A DNA stretch of 64,000 bases from Isoetes taiwanensis (taxonomy: Eukaryota; Streptophyta; Lycopodiopsida; Isoetales; Isoetaceae), in contig JAJEKV010000006.1 in the NCBI GenBank assembly GCA_021234155.1, positions 7,224,435 to 7,288,434 of the forward strand. Reading direction: 5' to 3'. The notes beneath the pieces are model-generated. The model saw only the letters and a list, made by a program, of their open reading frames with translations. It made no database searches and had not been told where the DNA came from. Made by a program: the position numbers and the translations under genes. Of this stretch, positions 23,226-32,996 are shown in pieces (the stretch's first letter is position 1; each line of letters begins with the position of its first letter).

Positions 23226-25292
23226 CTAGTTGCATGTAATAATGCCATAGCCATTAAGAAAAGATAATAAAGAATGCCAGGTTGAACACATACCTGTTTG
23301 TATATGACAAATCAGATGTTTCCTTAACATAATAGGATCACATTTGGCCTCGAAAAATTCATTAGTCTGCAACATGTTCACAATGACGCGCACAAGCCTA
23401 TCCTTCTTGAACCCATTTCTAAAGAAAGCATCAATAATGTACGCTATTTCTTTAAGGCAAGACTCCATATCATTGCAATAGTACAACAAAGGAGAAACTT
23501 GAGAAAGAACCACCTTATACGCTGCATTAATAGATCTGTTGGATGCCAGCCAAATATATTGTGCATACCCGAAAGGGAGAGATTTTCTCTTGTCAAATTT
23601 GGAGAGTAGAAAACCTCCACTAGCCTGGTCCATGATCTGTATGCTTAAGCTTAAAAAGTGTGCTTTGGTACAGTATGATTCGTCACCACAACCTATCACG
23701 TTCTCCATTTCCGATTTAATCTCTAAAAGATTTAGAGGATAAATGGAAAACAGATCCATGGGATCCACTCTAGTTCCAGGCCGTAAGAACTTGAACATGT
23801 ATGAATTGTTCAGCGAACATAGATCATCAATAAACCGGTTAGTGTTAGCGAATAAAGACAGCAGGTCCGATCTTCCTAACCGGGATAACTTGGCAATAAA
23901 CTGGAACTCATAAAAAGATAGATAGAGGTTGCACCATATTGGTGAACATGAAAAGCCCATGGGGATGCCTTTTACCTGTCACCAAGCCTGACCATGCTAT
24001 GGGATAATAACCATTCATTCCAAGCAAGTAAGTCAGTAGCAGATACTGTCACCCACTTATCAGATTGTAGGTCACGTTTTTTCCATTCAAAGCAAGAATC
24101 TCCATTATCAAGAAACTTAACATACAAACAGGAATTACTGTACTTAGCCTGTTTAAATGCATGTTTGATGCTCCATGATAAATCCTCAAAAAGGCCATCG
24201 ACCCCAAAGAGAGGAATAACCTCGTAGCATCGCGCAACATCACCAACAAATACGTTTTGAATGACCTCCGGTAGGTTCAGAGCAACCTCCATAGCGGAGT
24301 CTACCATCCAAAAGCTTTTGGTTTTAACTTTTAAGAACCTGAGAATATACTGATCAAATGCATAGAACTTTTCACGTAATAAGGGAACAGTAGCCTGTAA
24401 AGCCTTGAAAATGAGAGAAGCAACTTGCGAAAACACACATCCTGCTGCATTAGTAAGCCACCTCATAGTATTTTTGTGGGCCTTAAAAATAGCCATTAAA
24501 TAAGGTAACTTAAGGTTTACTATGTGCACAGTAGGAAAAAGTGTACGTAAATCACTTAAAATCTCAGTTGCACAATCATCTACTGATTTCCAATTCCTTT
24601 CCGAGTCCAAACATGGAAGGAAATCATCGCTAGATAGTCTTTCAAGGGCCAAATATCTCAAGTACTGTTTACAAATGAATGATGGTGTCATGGCTGATTT
24701 ATCAATGCCTGCTATGTATAAGTGGCATTTCAGCCAGCATAATTCATCCATGGCATTACTGCAGTCCAGCAAACTGGAAGCTTTAGTAATTTTATTTTTC
24801 AGCTTGGATCTAATGGTAGATTCCAACAACCTACGACTGCGATCCAACTGCTCAGAGTCAAGTGTCAGCCCTTGTGAGGAAAGAATAGCACATAACTCAT
24901 TCCATCTGGCTGTAATAGCAGAAATTGGCTCATGCAGATCTGGTTTAGACAAGGGAATGTGATTAAGCCCTCTCTCATTCTCATTCTCAGTTTCTTGCTT
25001 TAGTAGTTTATTGTGGATGATATCTAAATTTAGTGTCAAGACATGACATCCAAATTGACCACAATCTCTGTTGAATGGACTTAAATGTTTCAAAGAGGTA
25101 CATTGACAGCTTGGAATATTGGCACAGGAGAACTTACATAAAGTACCCGTAGGCGAGTACCACAAATTTGACATATTCTCCTTATATCGCCAACCGAAGA
25201 CGACGTGAGAAAGAATATCATTGAACTCATAATGTGAGCACTGTGAAAGGACACCATGATAAAGCTCACGTAAATTAATATGTTCGAGCGGC
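23226..25292 (-). pseudogene. Reverse transcriptase of Penelope-like appearance, one frameshift
   Basis: Open from 25,292 leftwards to about 23,972, then shifted by one nucleotide and open again to 23,226; together about 680 residues. The N-terminal part is Cys-rich (CKFSCANIPSCQC), then GCHVLTLNLDIIHNKLL. RT blocks follow in order: LPYLMAIFKAHKNTMRWLTN (primer-grip-like entry), VFVGDVARCYEVIPLFG (motif A, with D), then GIPMGFSCSPIWCNLYLSFYE (motif B), then NRFIDDLCSLNN (motif C, catalytic DD at 23,823-23,828), then IYPLNLLEIKSE. All catalytic aspartates are present. The break lies between VRLGDR and KGIPMG, near 23,968, and looks like a single-base loss. There is no RNase H or nuclease domain after the RT. 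The lineage is uncertain; a Penelope-like relative fits best. Confidence 0.65.
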
Positions 25293-25931
25293 TAACATAC
25301 AGGATATGAATATAAAATGATCTCTCCTTATCAGCTTTCTGCATCACTTTTCTGCCATGTTTGAATACAATTGTTTTGAGGGAAGGTATATCACATTCCT
25401 CTTGCGTCTCCTCCATGTAAACATCACATTTGCAGACCACAAATTACAAGAAAACTGGAAAGGCCCAAATAAGGAAGAAATCAGAGATTAATTTAGGGCG
25501 ATTCCACCAACAAAGGGCAATCAACGTGGTGGATATCCCTCAGGAGTTATCCAAAACTGAAATTACATAAATTATAGAAATTACAGAGGCCGAAAAGATA
25601 GAACATGCAAACTAGAGTAGAGAAATTAAACATATACAAGTGCATGAGCATCATGTCACTTATGTACTAAAAAACAGAAATAAACTTAAAGGATAGCGTA
25701 ATGACAGTACGGAGATAGATCTTAGATTGTTTAACCAGTTGATAAGCAACACTACATAATCCGTAAATGAAAGATGCAAACTGAAATAAAACAGCAAATA
25801 GACATGAAATAAAACGGATCCTCAAGATCCCAGTCTTCATATGATGAACTTCTCATACTCAACACAAAATTAGAACTGCTGTGTAGTGTGCTAAGATCAC
25901 TGTTTCGTATTTGAGAAGAGTCTCTTTGGAG

Positions 25932-27464
25932 TCACAGCCATAAAGGAAGAAGTAGAAGAAGTTGCTGCTCTGCTTGGTGGTCCACTAGCAAGTTGCGTAG
26001 TGGAAGGGGGGTCCTTCCATCATGGAAACCAGTGCCACTGTTAAGATGAGTACCACGCCCTCGAGCGAAAGGAGAATTATGGAAGCCACCACGTGAGTAG
26101 CCCCGTCCACATCCCCTATAATTGCGCTTGCTAGATCTTTGTAATGCTTGTGAGTTATCACTGCTCTGGCAGGTGCATTTATTCAATTGACGCTTTTGAG
26201 GAGTGGTTTTTCTAACCTTCAGAGCTTGAGTGGTGAACGAAGGAGGCATAATCATTCTTTCAATGTTTCTTGTGCCTTCATAGTCACCATAGACATCCAT
26301 AATGCCCTTCGGATTTTCTGCATTAATGGCGAATTGGGCTGCGCCATGTAACATCATTTCCCTAAGGAAGTGAAAGACCATGAGTGCACGAACCGCTTGT
26401 CGGGTATTAGGAGTGCACATCCACTTAATAAAGGCTGCAAATTGTCCTTCAATGGTGTCACAGTTAGGAAAACAAGTATCAAGATGATGCACCATAAACC
26501 ATAGAACATGATCAAACCACAAAATGCCGCCTTTGCAAGCATCCTGATTAGCTTGAGCATCCGAGGAGGTGCAGGGAACACTTAATGTATGGACGATGTC
26601 AGTTCCACATTAACTTATAGTCTTCATCGCCCCTGTTTTCTCCAGTATTCAGTTTGCCCCTTAGATAGAGCTTAACAGGACTGAAACACCTGCGTGCATC
26701 AAACATATTCATGGTAATGTGGTTAAGGGTTACCTCCTGTAGGATACGATTCCCATATAAAGCATCATTCATACACACACACTTTGACAATGTCTTGTGC
26801 AGGATCACTGAAGTTAGCTTTGACACCGCTAAAATACATTAACAGGTCAACACTAAATGGAGCAAGCAGCCTGTTGCCATGGTCATTTGCCAGCTTCTCC
26901 ACAATCCTGGAAGGAACAATAGGATGATAAAATTTCCGAAATTTCTCATAAGGGAGTACCTCAACCTCATCGTCCTCATCTTCTTTATTCATAATATGGA
27001 CAGCTCCTCATTGAGGGGGCGATTTGCCAACATAGGGTGCTCCTTTAATGAACAGAAATCGAAAGCAGATGAAACTGAGGATGCACCTGGAGTATTGAAG
27101 GCAATGACTTTTTCCAAACGGTTAAGAATATGCAAACATTGCTTGGATTCCTTAAAGTCACCATCAATCATATCATTCAGTTGCCCAGAGAGCCGCTAAA
27201 TGATATCTAAAGGCTTCTGTGCACGAGACATAGACATAACGCAATTAGCCCATCCATTGACATCGATTGTGTTTAGAAAGATAACACTTTCACCAGCAGC
27301 AATAGTTTTCCTGTAGTGGTCAATTATGAACTGATGGAATTCATCATCCTTGATCCATACAGAAGTAGCTGTGTAAACTTAGAAGGAGCAGGGATATCAT
27401 CAGTATAACCCATCGCCTTGAGTTCAGAGAACCAAATGGGAGGAGCACTCCTTCTATTTGCCAT
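25932..27464 (-). pseudogene. ORF1-like protein with C-terminal RGG box, several frameshifts
   Basis: From the ATG at 27,464 (MANRRSAPPIWFSELKAMGY) a protein of about 490 residues can be followed leftwards through three or four frame changes. Pieces include WIKDDEFHQFIIDHYRKTI, FLNTIDVNGWANCVMSMS, YEKFRKFYHPIVPSRIVEKL, then WFDHVLWFMVHHLDTCF and ALMVFHFLREMMLHGAAQF. It ends with an Arg/Gly-rich stretch (RGCGRGYSRGGFHNSPFARG), typical of RNA-binding RGG boxes. I do not recognise the family. Position upstream of the RT suggests an ORF1/gag-like role; a captured nucleocapsid-like protein is the main alternative. About 640 bp between it and the RT hold no clear coding sequence. Confidence 0.5.
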
Positions 27465-27673
27465 CTGTTAGATCATCAATATAGACAAGATATTAAAACC
27501 AGTAGATGCAAAGCACAGATAAAACCATAAGAATCTGTAAAAACACCAGAATGCCATGAAATATGTACTCCGGCCAAAGAGTACGGGGCGGGCGCCTCCA
27601 AGACAGCGTGTGTGTGTTAACAGTGTGTGTGTAAATATGCCATAACAAATGATATAATACAATAGAACATAAC

Positions 27674-28366
27674 AAAGCTATACAATCATAACGGTGTTAT
27701 GCAGCCCACAATAGTTCATGGTAATCTACAGAACAATAGTGAAGAAAAGAGAACTTGGAAACTGGTTTTAAAGATCACATTGTTTAACCAGAAGCAAAAA
27801 TGCGTCTGAAACTACAAGAGAACCACTTGATATCACAGCCTTAAAGAAAGAGGAGGATATATTCAGTGGGAGACCCATAGAATGATTTAAGAATACAAAG
27901 TATATGCTGAAACAGTATTGAATATAGCAATCATTAAAAAGTTAAGTAGAACCAATGAACGCAAATCCAAGAGCTAAGTTCAAGGATTGATGCTGGTACC
28001 TGCAGACCATCCAAGAGCATAAGTTAGTATAAGAATAGTAACTAGACTTGGGAACTGCAGGCATCAACACATCAATCCACTTGTTATCGATGTCCAAACT
28101 TAGAAAATGGAAAGCATCAAACAATTCTACTAGTACGAAACCAACATATGAAATAACTGTATACGCAAACTGTATATGCAGTAAGAATGCTTTGAGCGCA
28201 TTTTTATGCACCAAAGGGAATTGAAGACCCGTATCATGCTACTTGAGGCCAGATAAGCCAAAATCTCCATAGTTAACCAAATTTATCTAAACATTGACTG
28301 TAAATATAATGGGATCACAAACTGATTCCACAAATGAGTCAAAGCTATTAGTGCTTACATGTGCCA
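27674..28366 (-). repeat. Dispersed repeat X, copy 2 (inverted)
   Basis: Reverse complement of 20,626-21,345, with a deletion around 27,920 and an insertion near 28,130. Its inner end runs into CA/TG-rich sequence (about 27,608-27,632), like copy 1. Confidence 0.75.
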
Positions 28367-28454
28367 GTCCATCAGTGTTAGCACCACCAAAGGTGAAACG
28401 ATGAACAAATGACAGAAAAATGCAACAGAAAAATGAACAAGGAAGAAAAAACAG

Positions 28455-29183
28455 AGGAAGGACAAAATCAAACAGACAAGAAAGCGAGAAACAAACAAGG
28501 AGCAAAGGAAATTAACAACAAAGGAGGGTTACATAAAGGATAAAAGCAACTGGACCATGAGAAGCTAGCAAATTGGATACAGCAAGGCTACAGAAATGGC
28601 AGAGAAAACCAAAAGGAAAATAAGATAGAAACAAAAGAGCATCGGATCACAATTGGAAGGAGAACATGGAGGCAGCGAATCGGGAGATGACAAGGTGAAA
28701 GACAAAACGACAAAAGCAACAAACAAACAAAGCAAAGAAGGGCTAACCTGACAGGGCGGCCGTACACAGCACCGACAGTCAGCGCAGAAGGGGAGAGAAA
28801 AAAAAAAAGGAAAAATTGAAAGAAAAGCCACGATAAAAGAAAGAAGGAAAAAAGGAAAAAATAGAAAAACCAAGCAAAAGGAAGAAAAAGGAAAGACATT
28901 AGAATAAAGATTAAAATTGGCCAAACAAAACAGTAAAAAGACATCTTAGGACTCAAAAAATTAAGCAAACAAAACAGTGACAACACACCTTAGGACACAA
29001 CCAAGTATATGGTTGCATGAAAATCCAAAGCAACTGGCAATGGATCATATAGGCAGTACGCAGTGGAGCGAGGCCAACTTGACGACATTGAAGGCCAAAA
29101 GTTGGTTAGCAGATATGTATAATCCCAATGACCAATCGTTGGAACAAATATTTTTGGTGTTGCATTTTGTAAGTAGAGAATTG
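28455..29183 (+). repeat. Direct repeat Y, copy 2
   Basis: Matches 22,260-23,046 in the same orientation, with small losses (for example ~25 bp around 28,708 and ~11 bp around 28,795). It ends in a TG-rich run as copy 1 does. Strong strand bias (A/G-rich) gives spurious Phe/Leu/Ser-rich open frames on the minus strand. Confidence 0.75.
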
Positions 29184-29219
29184 TGTGTGTGTGCATGCAG
29201 GTGTGGATGTGTGTGTGTG

Positions 29220-29276
<57 letters not shown>

Positions 29277-29302
29277 AGGGAGGGAGGGAGGGAGGGAGAG
29301 AG
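29184..29302. repeat. Compound microsatellite (TG)n-(GA)n-(GGGA)n
   Basis: TG-rich to 29,240, (GA)n to about 29,270, then (GGGA)n to about 29,300. A matching (GGGA)n tract borders the LINE on its other side at 31,566-31,606. Confidence 0.9.
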
Positions 29303-29318
29303 GTGAAGTGTATTATTT

Positions 29319-29632
29319 CGGGCGTTTGGTCTAGTGGTAACACACTAGTTCCTTAGCAATGTGGTCTCGAGTTCGAGACCGCCCAGAATCGCACTCGGTA
29401 CTGTTGGGGGTCAAATCCTAACAGACACAATGTAAGGTGGTTGGGGGCAGGGCCCAACCGAGCAATGTAGTGTGGTGTGTGGTCACATGTCCAGTTGGAT
29501 GCTGCCTAGTGGCGTGACGTTAAAATACTATCTATCTATCTATCAATGTAGTGTGGTGTGTGGTCACATGTCCAGTTGGATGCTGCCTAGTGGCGTGACG
29601 TTAAAATACTATCTATCTATCTATCTATCTAG
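29319..29632 (+). mobile_element. tRNA-derived SINE, copy 1
   Basis: The head carries RNA polymerase III promoter boxes: A-box-like TGGTCTAGTGG at about 29,327 and B-box-like GAGTTCGAGACC at about 29,369-29,380, 30-odd bp apart as in a tRNA. A non-tRNA body and a (CTAT)n tail follow. The last ~81 bp, including the tail, are duplicated (about 29,463-29,543 and 29,544-29,630). It is not a functional tRNA gene because the arms do not fold. A second copy occurs at 62,838. Confidence 0.8.
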
Positions 29633-31562
29633 CTTTGAGACCATCAGGTCTATGAGCGATTTACGAAAATACAGTCTCATAATAAAAAACAACATCATGC
29701 GACAGGCACTCGCAATTGAGTGTGTCGTCCTCAGACTCTCCCTCTTCTTCATCACTTATTACATTTTTTACAATATTAATCGCTGTCTCTCTCATTTGTA
29801 GAACATCTAGCAGGAAACTTGCCACTCTCGTTGCTGGTAACTGAAAAAAGGAATATAAATCTATTACCACAATGTCAAACCTTTCTTGCAAGGCTTGATA
29901 TCCTGGGCATCGAAGTATCACGTGCTCTTCGTCCTCGATCTCGTTCGACCCACAAATCCTGCAGATCCTGTGCTCCCTCGCTACACCATGCCACCTTCCA
30001 ACTTCAACATTCAAATGATGTGCACTCAGTCTCATTCGGCAAATGACTTGTCTTTTTTTCGTGGATATATTCTCATGCTGATAGCTCATCTCTTGTATTC
30101 TGGGATTCATAACCGTTCTATAGTGTAGCATCTTGGTACCGGGCCTACTCCATAATCTGTTTATCACTATTTCTTTTACCCATTCTCGGATCCTCTTTTT
30201 ATTTCGGCCTAGATCCTCAATTCAAATCCCCCATTTTTTCAACCATATCATCCCCTCTGCATACCAACCCTTCTCGAATGTTTCTTTCAGAGCCAAACGT
30301 GGATAGCTGTCCTCTTCTAGACCATCTAGTCTACTAAGATATATAAGGAACTGACATAATGCTTCACATTCAAGAGGTAACATACCACACTCTGCTAACA
30401 TCATTTCATATGGAGTTTGTGTCTTGACCCCAAGTTCTGCATGCAAGAATTTCTTCTGTACCTTCTCAATTTTCTGCCATAACTCTAATGATAAGCCTGG
30501 CCCCCAGACTTCACACCCATATAAGACCACTGCTTGCACTAATGTTTTAAAAAGCATTCTCTTCAAGCTGAATTTCCATATGTCTGCCTGGACGCATTTT
30601 TTTTGCATCGCAAAGAAGGCCTTAAGCCCACCATTAATTCTCTGTTCCACTGTTTGGTTCCACCGGAAATGCTTATCAACTATAAGACCTAAGTATTTGT
30701 ATGACCCTGAAATTTCCATGGGACTATCTTTGTAGAAGAATGCATACTTCTTATCTAATAGAGTTACGAAGATCACTATTTTGGTTTTGCTTAGGTTAAC
30801 ATGCAACCCTTTTTCATCGCAGAACGATGCCAGAACATTCAAATGCTTCTGCATCCCCTCTTTATTGCGCGCAAGAGTATGGTATATCCAGCAACGGGAG
30901 TGCCCTCTCCGCCATGGGTGTGCATCCACTCTTTGAGCTCATCAATAAAGATACCAAACAGGGTTGGAGATAGCGGACAACCCTGTTTAACTCCTGTGTT
31001 ACTGGTAATTTTCTCATCACATTCGTCCAGAAAGGGAGAGGAGAGTTGAACTAACACCTTCTCGTACAACAATTTCACTGCGTCATTTCACTGCGTCAAT
31101 TGAACTAACAATTTCTCGTACATTTAATCGCTCTAGGCTGGCCCATAGGTTACTCCTGCAAACTGTGTCAAAGGCTTTGGTGCAATCCACAAATGCAGCA
31201 AATAGAGGTTTCTTCGTTCCTTTAACAGGATCTATCATGGCCCTGAAAGTGACCAAGTGATCTATCGTGGACTTTTTTGGTCTAAAACCGGCTTGCCCTT
31301 TGGCCCTCACATTGTTCTCCTCTGTCCAGCTGCTGATTTTGGCTTCTAAAATAGAGGCATATAGGTTAGCAAATAGGTTACTAACCATGATCATCTTGTA
31401 ATTATTTGGGTCCCTCTTGTCTCCTGCTTTATATATTGATACCACCCTGTTAACTTGCCAGGATGTAGGAAACCCTTCTCTAGCCACACTGTTAAACATC
31501 TGAGTCACAATATCCACCACTTGGGGTCCAGCCCATTTCAGCAATTCAGCCACTAACCCATG
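29633..31562 (-). mobile_element. 5'-truncated LINE, family of LINE C/D/F (LINE E)
   Basis: Minus-strand LINE from within the RT to the 3' end. The 3' terminus (GAGACCATCAGGTCTATGAG in plus orientation at about 29,637) touches the SINE tail, so the two elements are tail to tail. The 5' end is cut at a (GGGA)n tract near 31,566. The 3'-end motif recurs in LINE F (CTGATGGCCTCATAG near 58,295). Confidence 0.75.
29661..31560 (-). pseudogene. LINE E ORF2 remnant: RT without YADD, C-terminal zinc knuckle
   Basis: Long, well-preserved segments in successive frames. They show RVVSIYKAGDKRDPNNY (near 31,440), then QAGFRPKKSTIDHLVTFRAM (near 31,270), then AAFVDCTKAFDTV (motif A), then GVKQGCPLSPTLFGIFIDEL (motif B, near 30,970). 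Motif C is missing: GYTI runs directly into LARNKEGMQ near 30,890, so roughly a dozen residues including the catalytic YADD are deleted. The thumb region and YGCEVWGPGLSLELW are intact. A zinc knuckle (CRICGSNEIEDEEHVILRC) lies near 30,000. A small tandem duplication at about 31,070-31,115 causes another frameshift. The element cannot make active RT. Confidence 0.8.
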
Positions 31563-31565
31563 GGG

Positions 31566-31710
31566 AAAGAGGGAGGGAGGGAGGGAGGGAGGGAGGGAGG
31601 GAGGGGAGAGAGAGAGAGATGCATTGGCCACATGCAAGTCGAGAGACAAAATGAGAGATGGGGAGAGATGGGAGATGGCGAGAGATAGGGGGAGAGACAA
31701 AAATTTGGCT
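31566..31710. repeat. (GGGA)n and GAGAGA-rich simple sequence
   Basis: (GGGA)n at 31,566-31,606 grades into GA-rich and GAGATGG-type repeats to about 31,700. It marks the broken 5' edge of LINE E. Confidence 0.85.
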
Positions 31711-31984
31711 CTCCCCTTGAGAGACAATTCGCCCCTAACTGCTGTTAGGGGCATTCCCATTATCCTTCCTGCAACATTTATGGTTAAGGCCATAACGGCC
31801 GGTTTTTTTTTTTGGCGTCCAAAATCTCACGCCGGAAATAGAGGCCCCAATTCCGACCCCTGTTCAAGAATTGATGCCCCACTTCTTGCTTTGATTTGCC
31901 GGACTCCCTTTATCAATTCCGTCCTCAATTCCGCATACAAGCTTCAAGATCAGCAGTGCAAATCAAAATCCGTGGTTAACAAGA

Positions 31985-32072
31985 GTAAGTTTTCAACAAT
32001 CTGGTCTGATACGGTTTTGAGTTTTTCTGATATAATATGTGATAAGATCTAATTCACATCTGATTTCTGCAG
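31985..32072 (+). other. Likely 5'-leader intron of the Myb/SANT-like gene
   Basis: A donor GTAAGT at 31,985 and an acceptor TTTCTGCAG ending at 32,072 define an 88-bp AT-rich stretch just before the first ATG (32,089). This fits a spliced 5' leader. Splicing is inferred from the consensus sites alone. Confidence 0.5.
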
Positions 32073-32206
32073 TAATCATCCTCAAATCATGACAAGAGCT
32101 ACCCGATCTGCCTTACCAGTGGCTACTAAGCCATTTGTGCCCCCTAGATCAGAAAAATTGCCTTCAAAGAGGCCTAAATGATTGGACAGTTTCGGCCCCT
32201 GTTGCA

Positions 32207-32752
32207 ATGGAGATTTCATCCCAACCTCAAGGTGCAAAAGATTGCAATCCAAGGAAGAAGAGGAAGGAGTTGTCCACAAATCCTAGTGAGTCGATCCCCT
32301 CCCAAGATTCTTTGGCTCTGATTATTCATGACGATCAAAATGATGCAATGCAAAGCAAGAAAAGAAAAGGACCAGTAGATTGGTCCGACAATGCAATTGG
32401 GACAATGCTTGCTTTGATGAAAGAATACAAAGTACATAACAATGGGAATATCAATTTGTCTGCAAGTCAATGGAGAGAAATCATGATCAAACTCCAACCC
32501 TCGGTTGAGGGATTGGAAGATTTGAGGCAATTGAGGAATAAATGGGACAAGTTACAGATAAAGTTCAGAGATGAAAAGGAGGCTTCTGAAAGAACTGGTG
32601 CTGAGCCTTCAAATTGGCCATGGTTTGAATTCATGGAAGATCTGAAACATGGCCAAACTAATGAAAGAGACATACCTGGTGGAGGTGATGATGGTGATTT
32701 TGGCCCGGAAGCTTTTGAGAAAGCTCAAGAAACCATAAACAAACACATATAG
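32207..32752 (+). CDS. Myb/SANT-like (trihelix-type) DNA-binding protein, 181 aa
   Basis: The central region, residues 57-147, has the three-helix pattern of Myb/SANT-like and trihelix domains: VDWSDNAIGTMLALMKEY, then LSASQWREIMIKL, then LRNKWDKLQIKFRDEK, then NWPWFEFMEDL. Tryptophans W59, W89 and W113 mark successive helices. A basic stretch (NPRKKRKEL, residues 14-22, and KKRKG, 51-55) could be a nuclear signal. It most likely binds DNA, either as a host factor or as the accessory Myb-like protein of a PIF/Harbinger transposon. No transposase is seen nearby. An upstream ATG at 32,089 opens MTRATRSALPVATKPF in another frame and hits a stop at 32,179-32,181, so the longer N-terminus may have been lost through a 1-2 nt shift. 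The start at 32,207 is therefore uncertain. Confidence 0.55.
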   Translation: MEISSQPQGAKDCNPRKKRKELSTNPSESIPSQDSLALIIHDDQNDAMQSKKRKGPVDWSDNAIGTMLALMKEYKVHNNGNINLSASQWREIMIKLQPSVEGLEDLRQLRNKWDKLQIKFRDEKEASERTGAEPSNWPWFEFMEDLKHGQTNERDIPGGGDDGDFGPEAFEKAQETINKHI

Positions 32753-32784
32753 AAATAGAAAACAACACTGAGAGGTGGAAAAAG

Positions 32785-32940
32785 AAAAATAGCATCACCA
32801 ACAAGTGGAAATCATCTAGCATCACCAACTGGTAGCATCACCAACGGGTGGAAAAATATAGAGGTAGCATCACCCAGCAGGTGGAAAATAATTCGCATCA
32901 ACCATCGGGTGGAAAAAAGCATCACCCAACGAGTGGCCCG
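32785..32940 (+). repeat. Degenerate minisatellite AGCATCACCAAC..GGTGGAAA
   Basis: Five to six imperfect units of about 20-35 bp, each with GCATCACC(C)AAC then GGTGG and an A run. It lies directly after the Myb/SANT-like stop codon and would fall in its 3' untranslated region if transcribed. Confidence 0.7.
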
Positions 32941-32996
32941 TATTGAACATAAGAAAAAAAAATAGACGACAATAATCACCATAGCAACACCAATGA

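Larger units (their letters stand above)
22260..29183 (-). mobile_element. Candidate Penelope-like or related retroelement with direct terminal repeats
   Basis: Between the two Y repeats, on the minus strand, lie an ORF1-like protein ending in an RGG box (27,464-25,932) and then a reverse transcriptase (25,292-23,226). Repeat X copy 2 sits between ORF1 and the right-hand Y. No integrase, RNase H, protease or GIY-YIG nuclease was recognised. The RT architecture recalls Penelope-like elements, some of which lack an endonuclease. Both class and boundaries are inferred. Confidence 0.5.

Noticed and set aside
24522-24962. 146-codon plus-strand frame
   Set aside because: It lies antisense to the reverse transcriptase, whose motifs are clear; treated as a shadow.
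29321-29392. Functional tRNA gene
   Set aside because: A and B boxes are present but acceptor and other arms do not pair and a SINE body follows; a second copy exists at 62.84 kb.
31778-31850. PIF/Harbinger-type terminus (TAAGGCCATAACGGCCGG) for the Myb/SANT-like gene
   Set aside because: No matching inverted end was found downstream and no transposase accompanies the gene, so the element cannot be supported.
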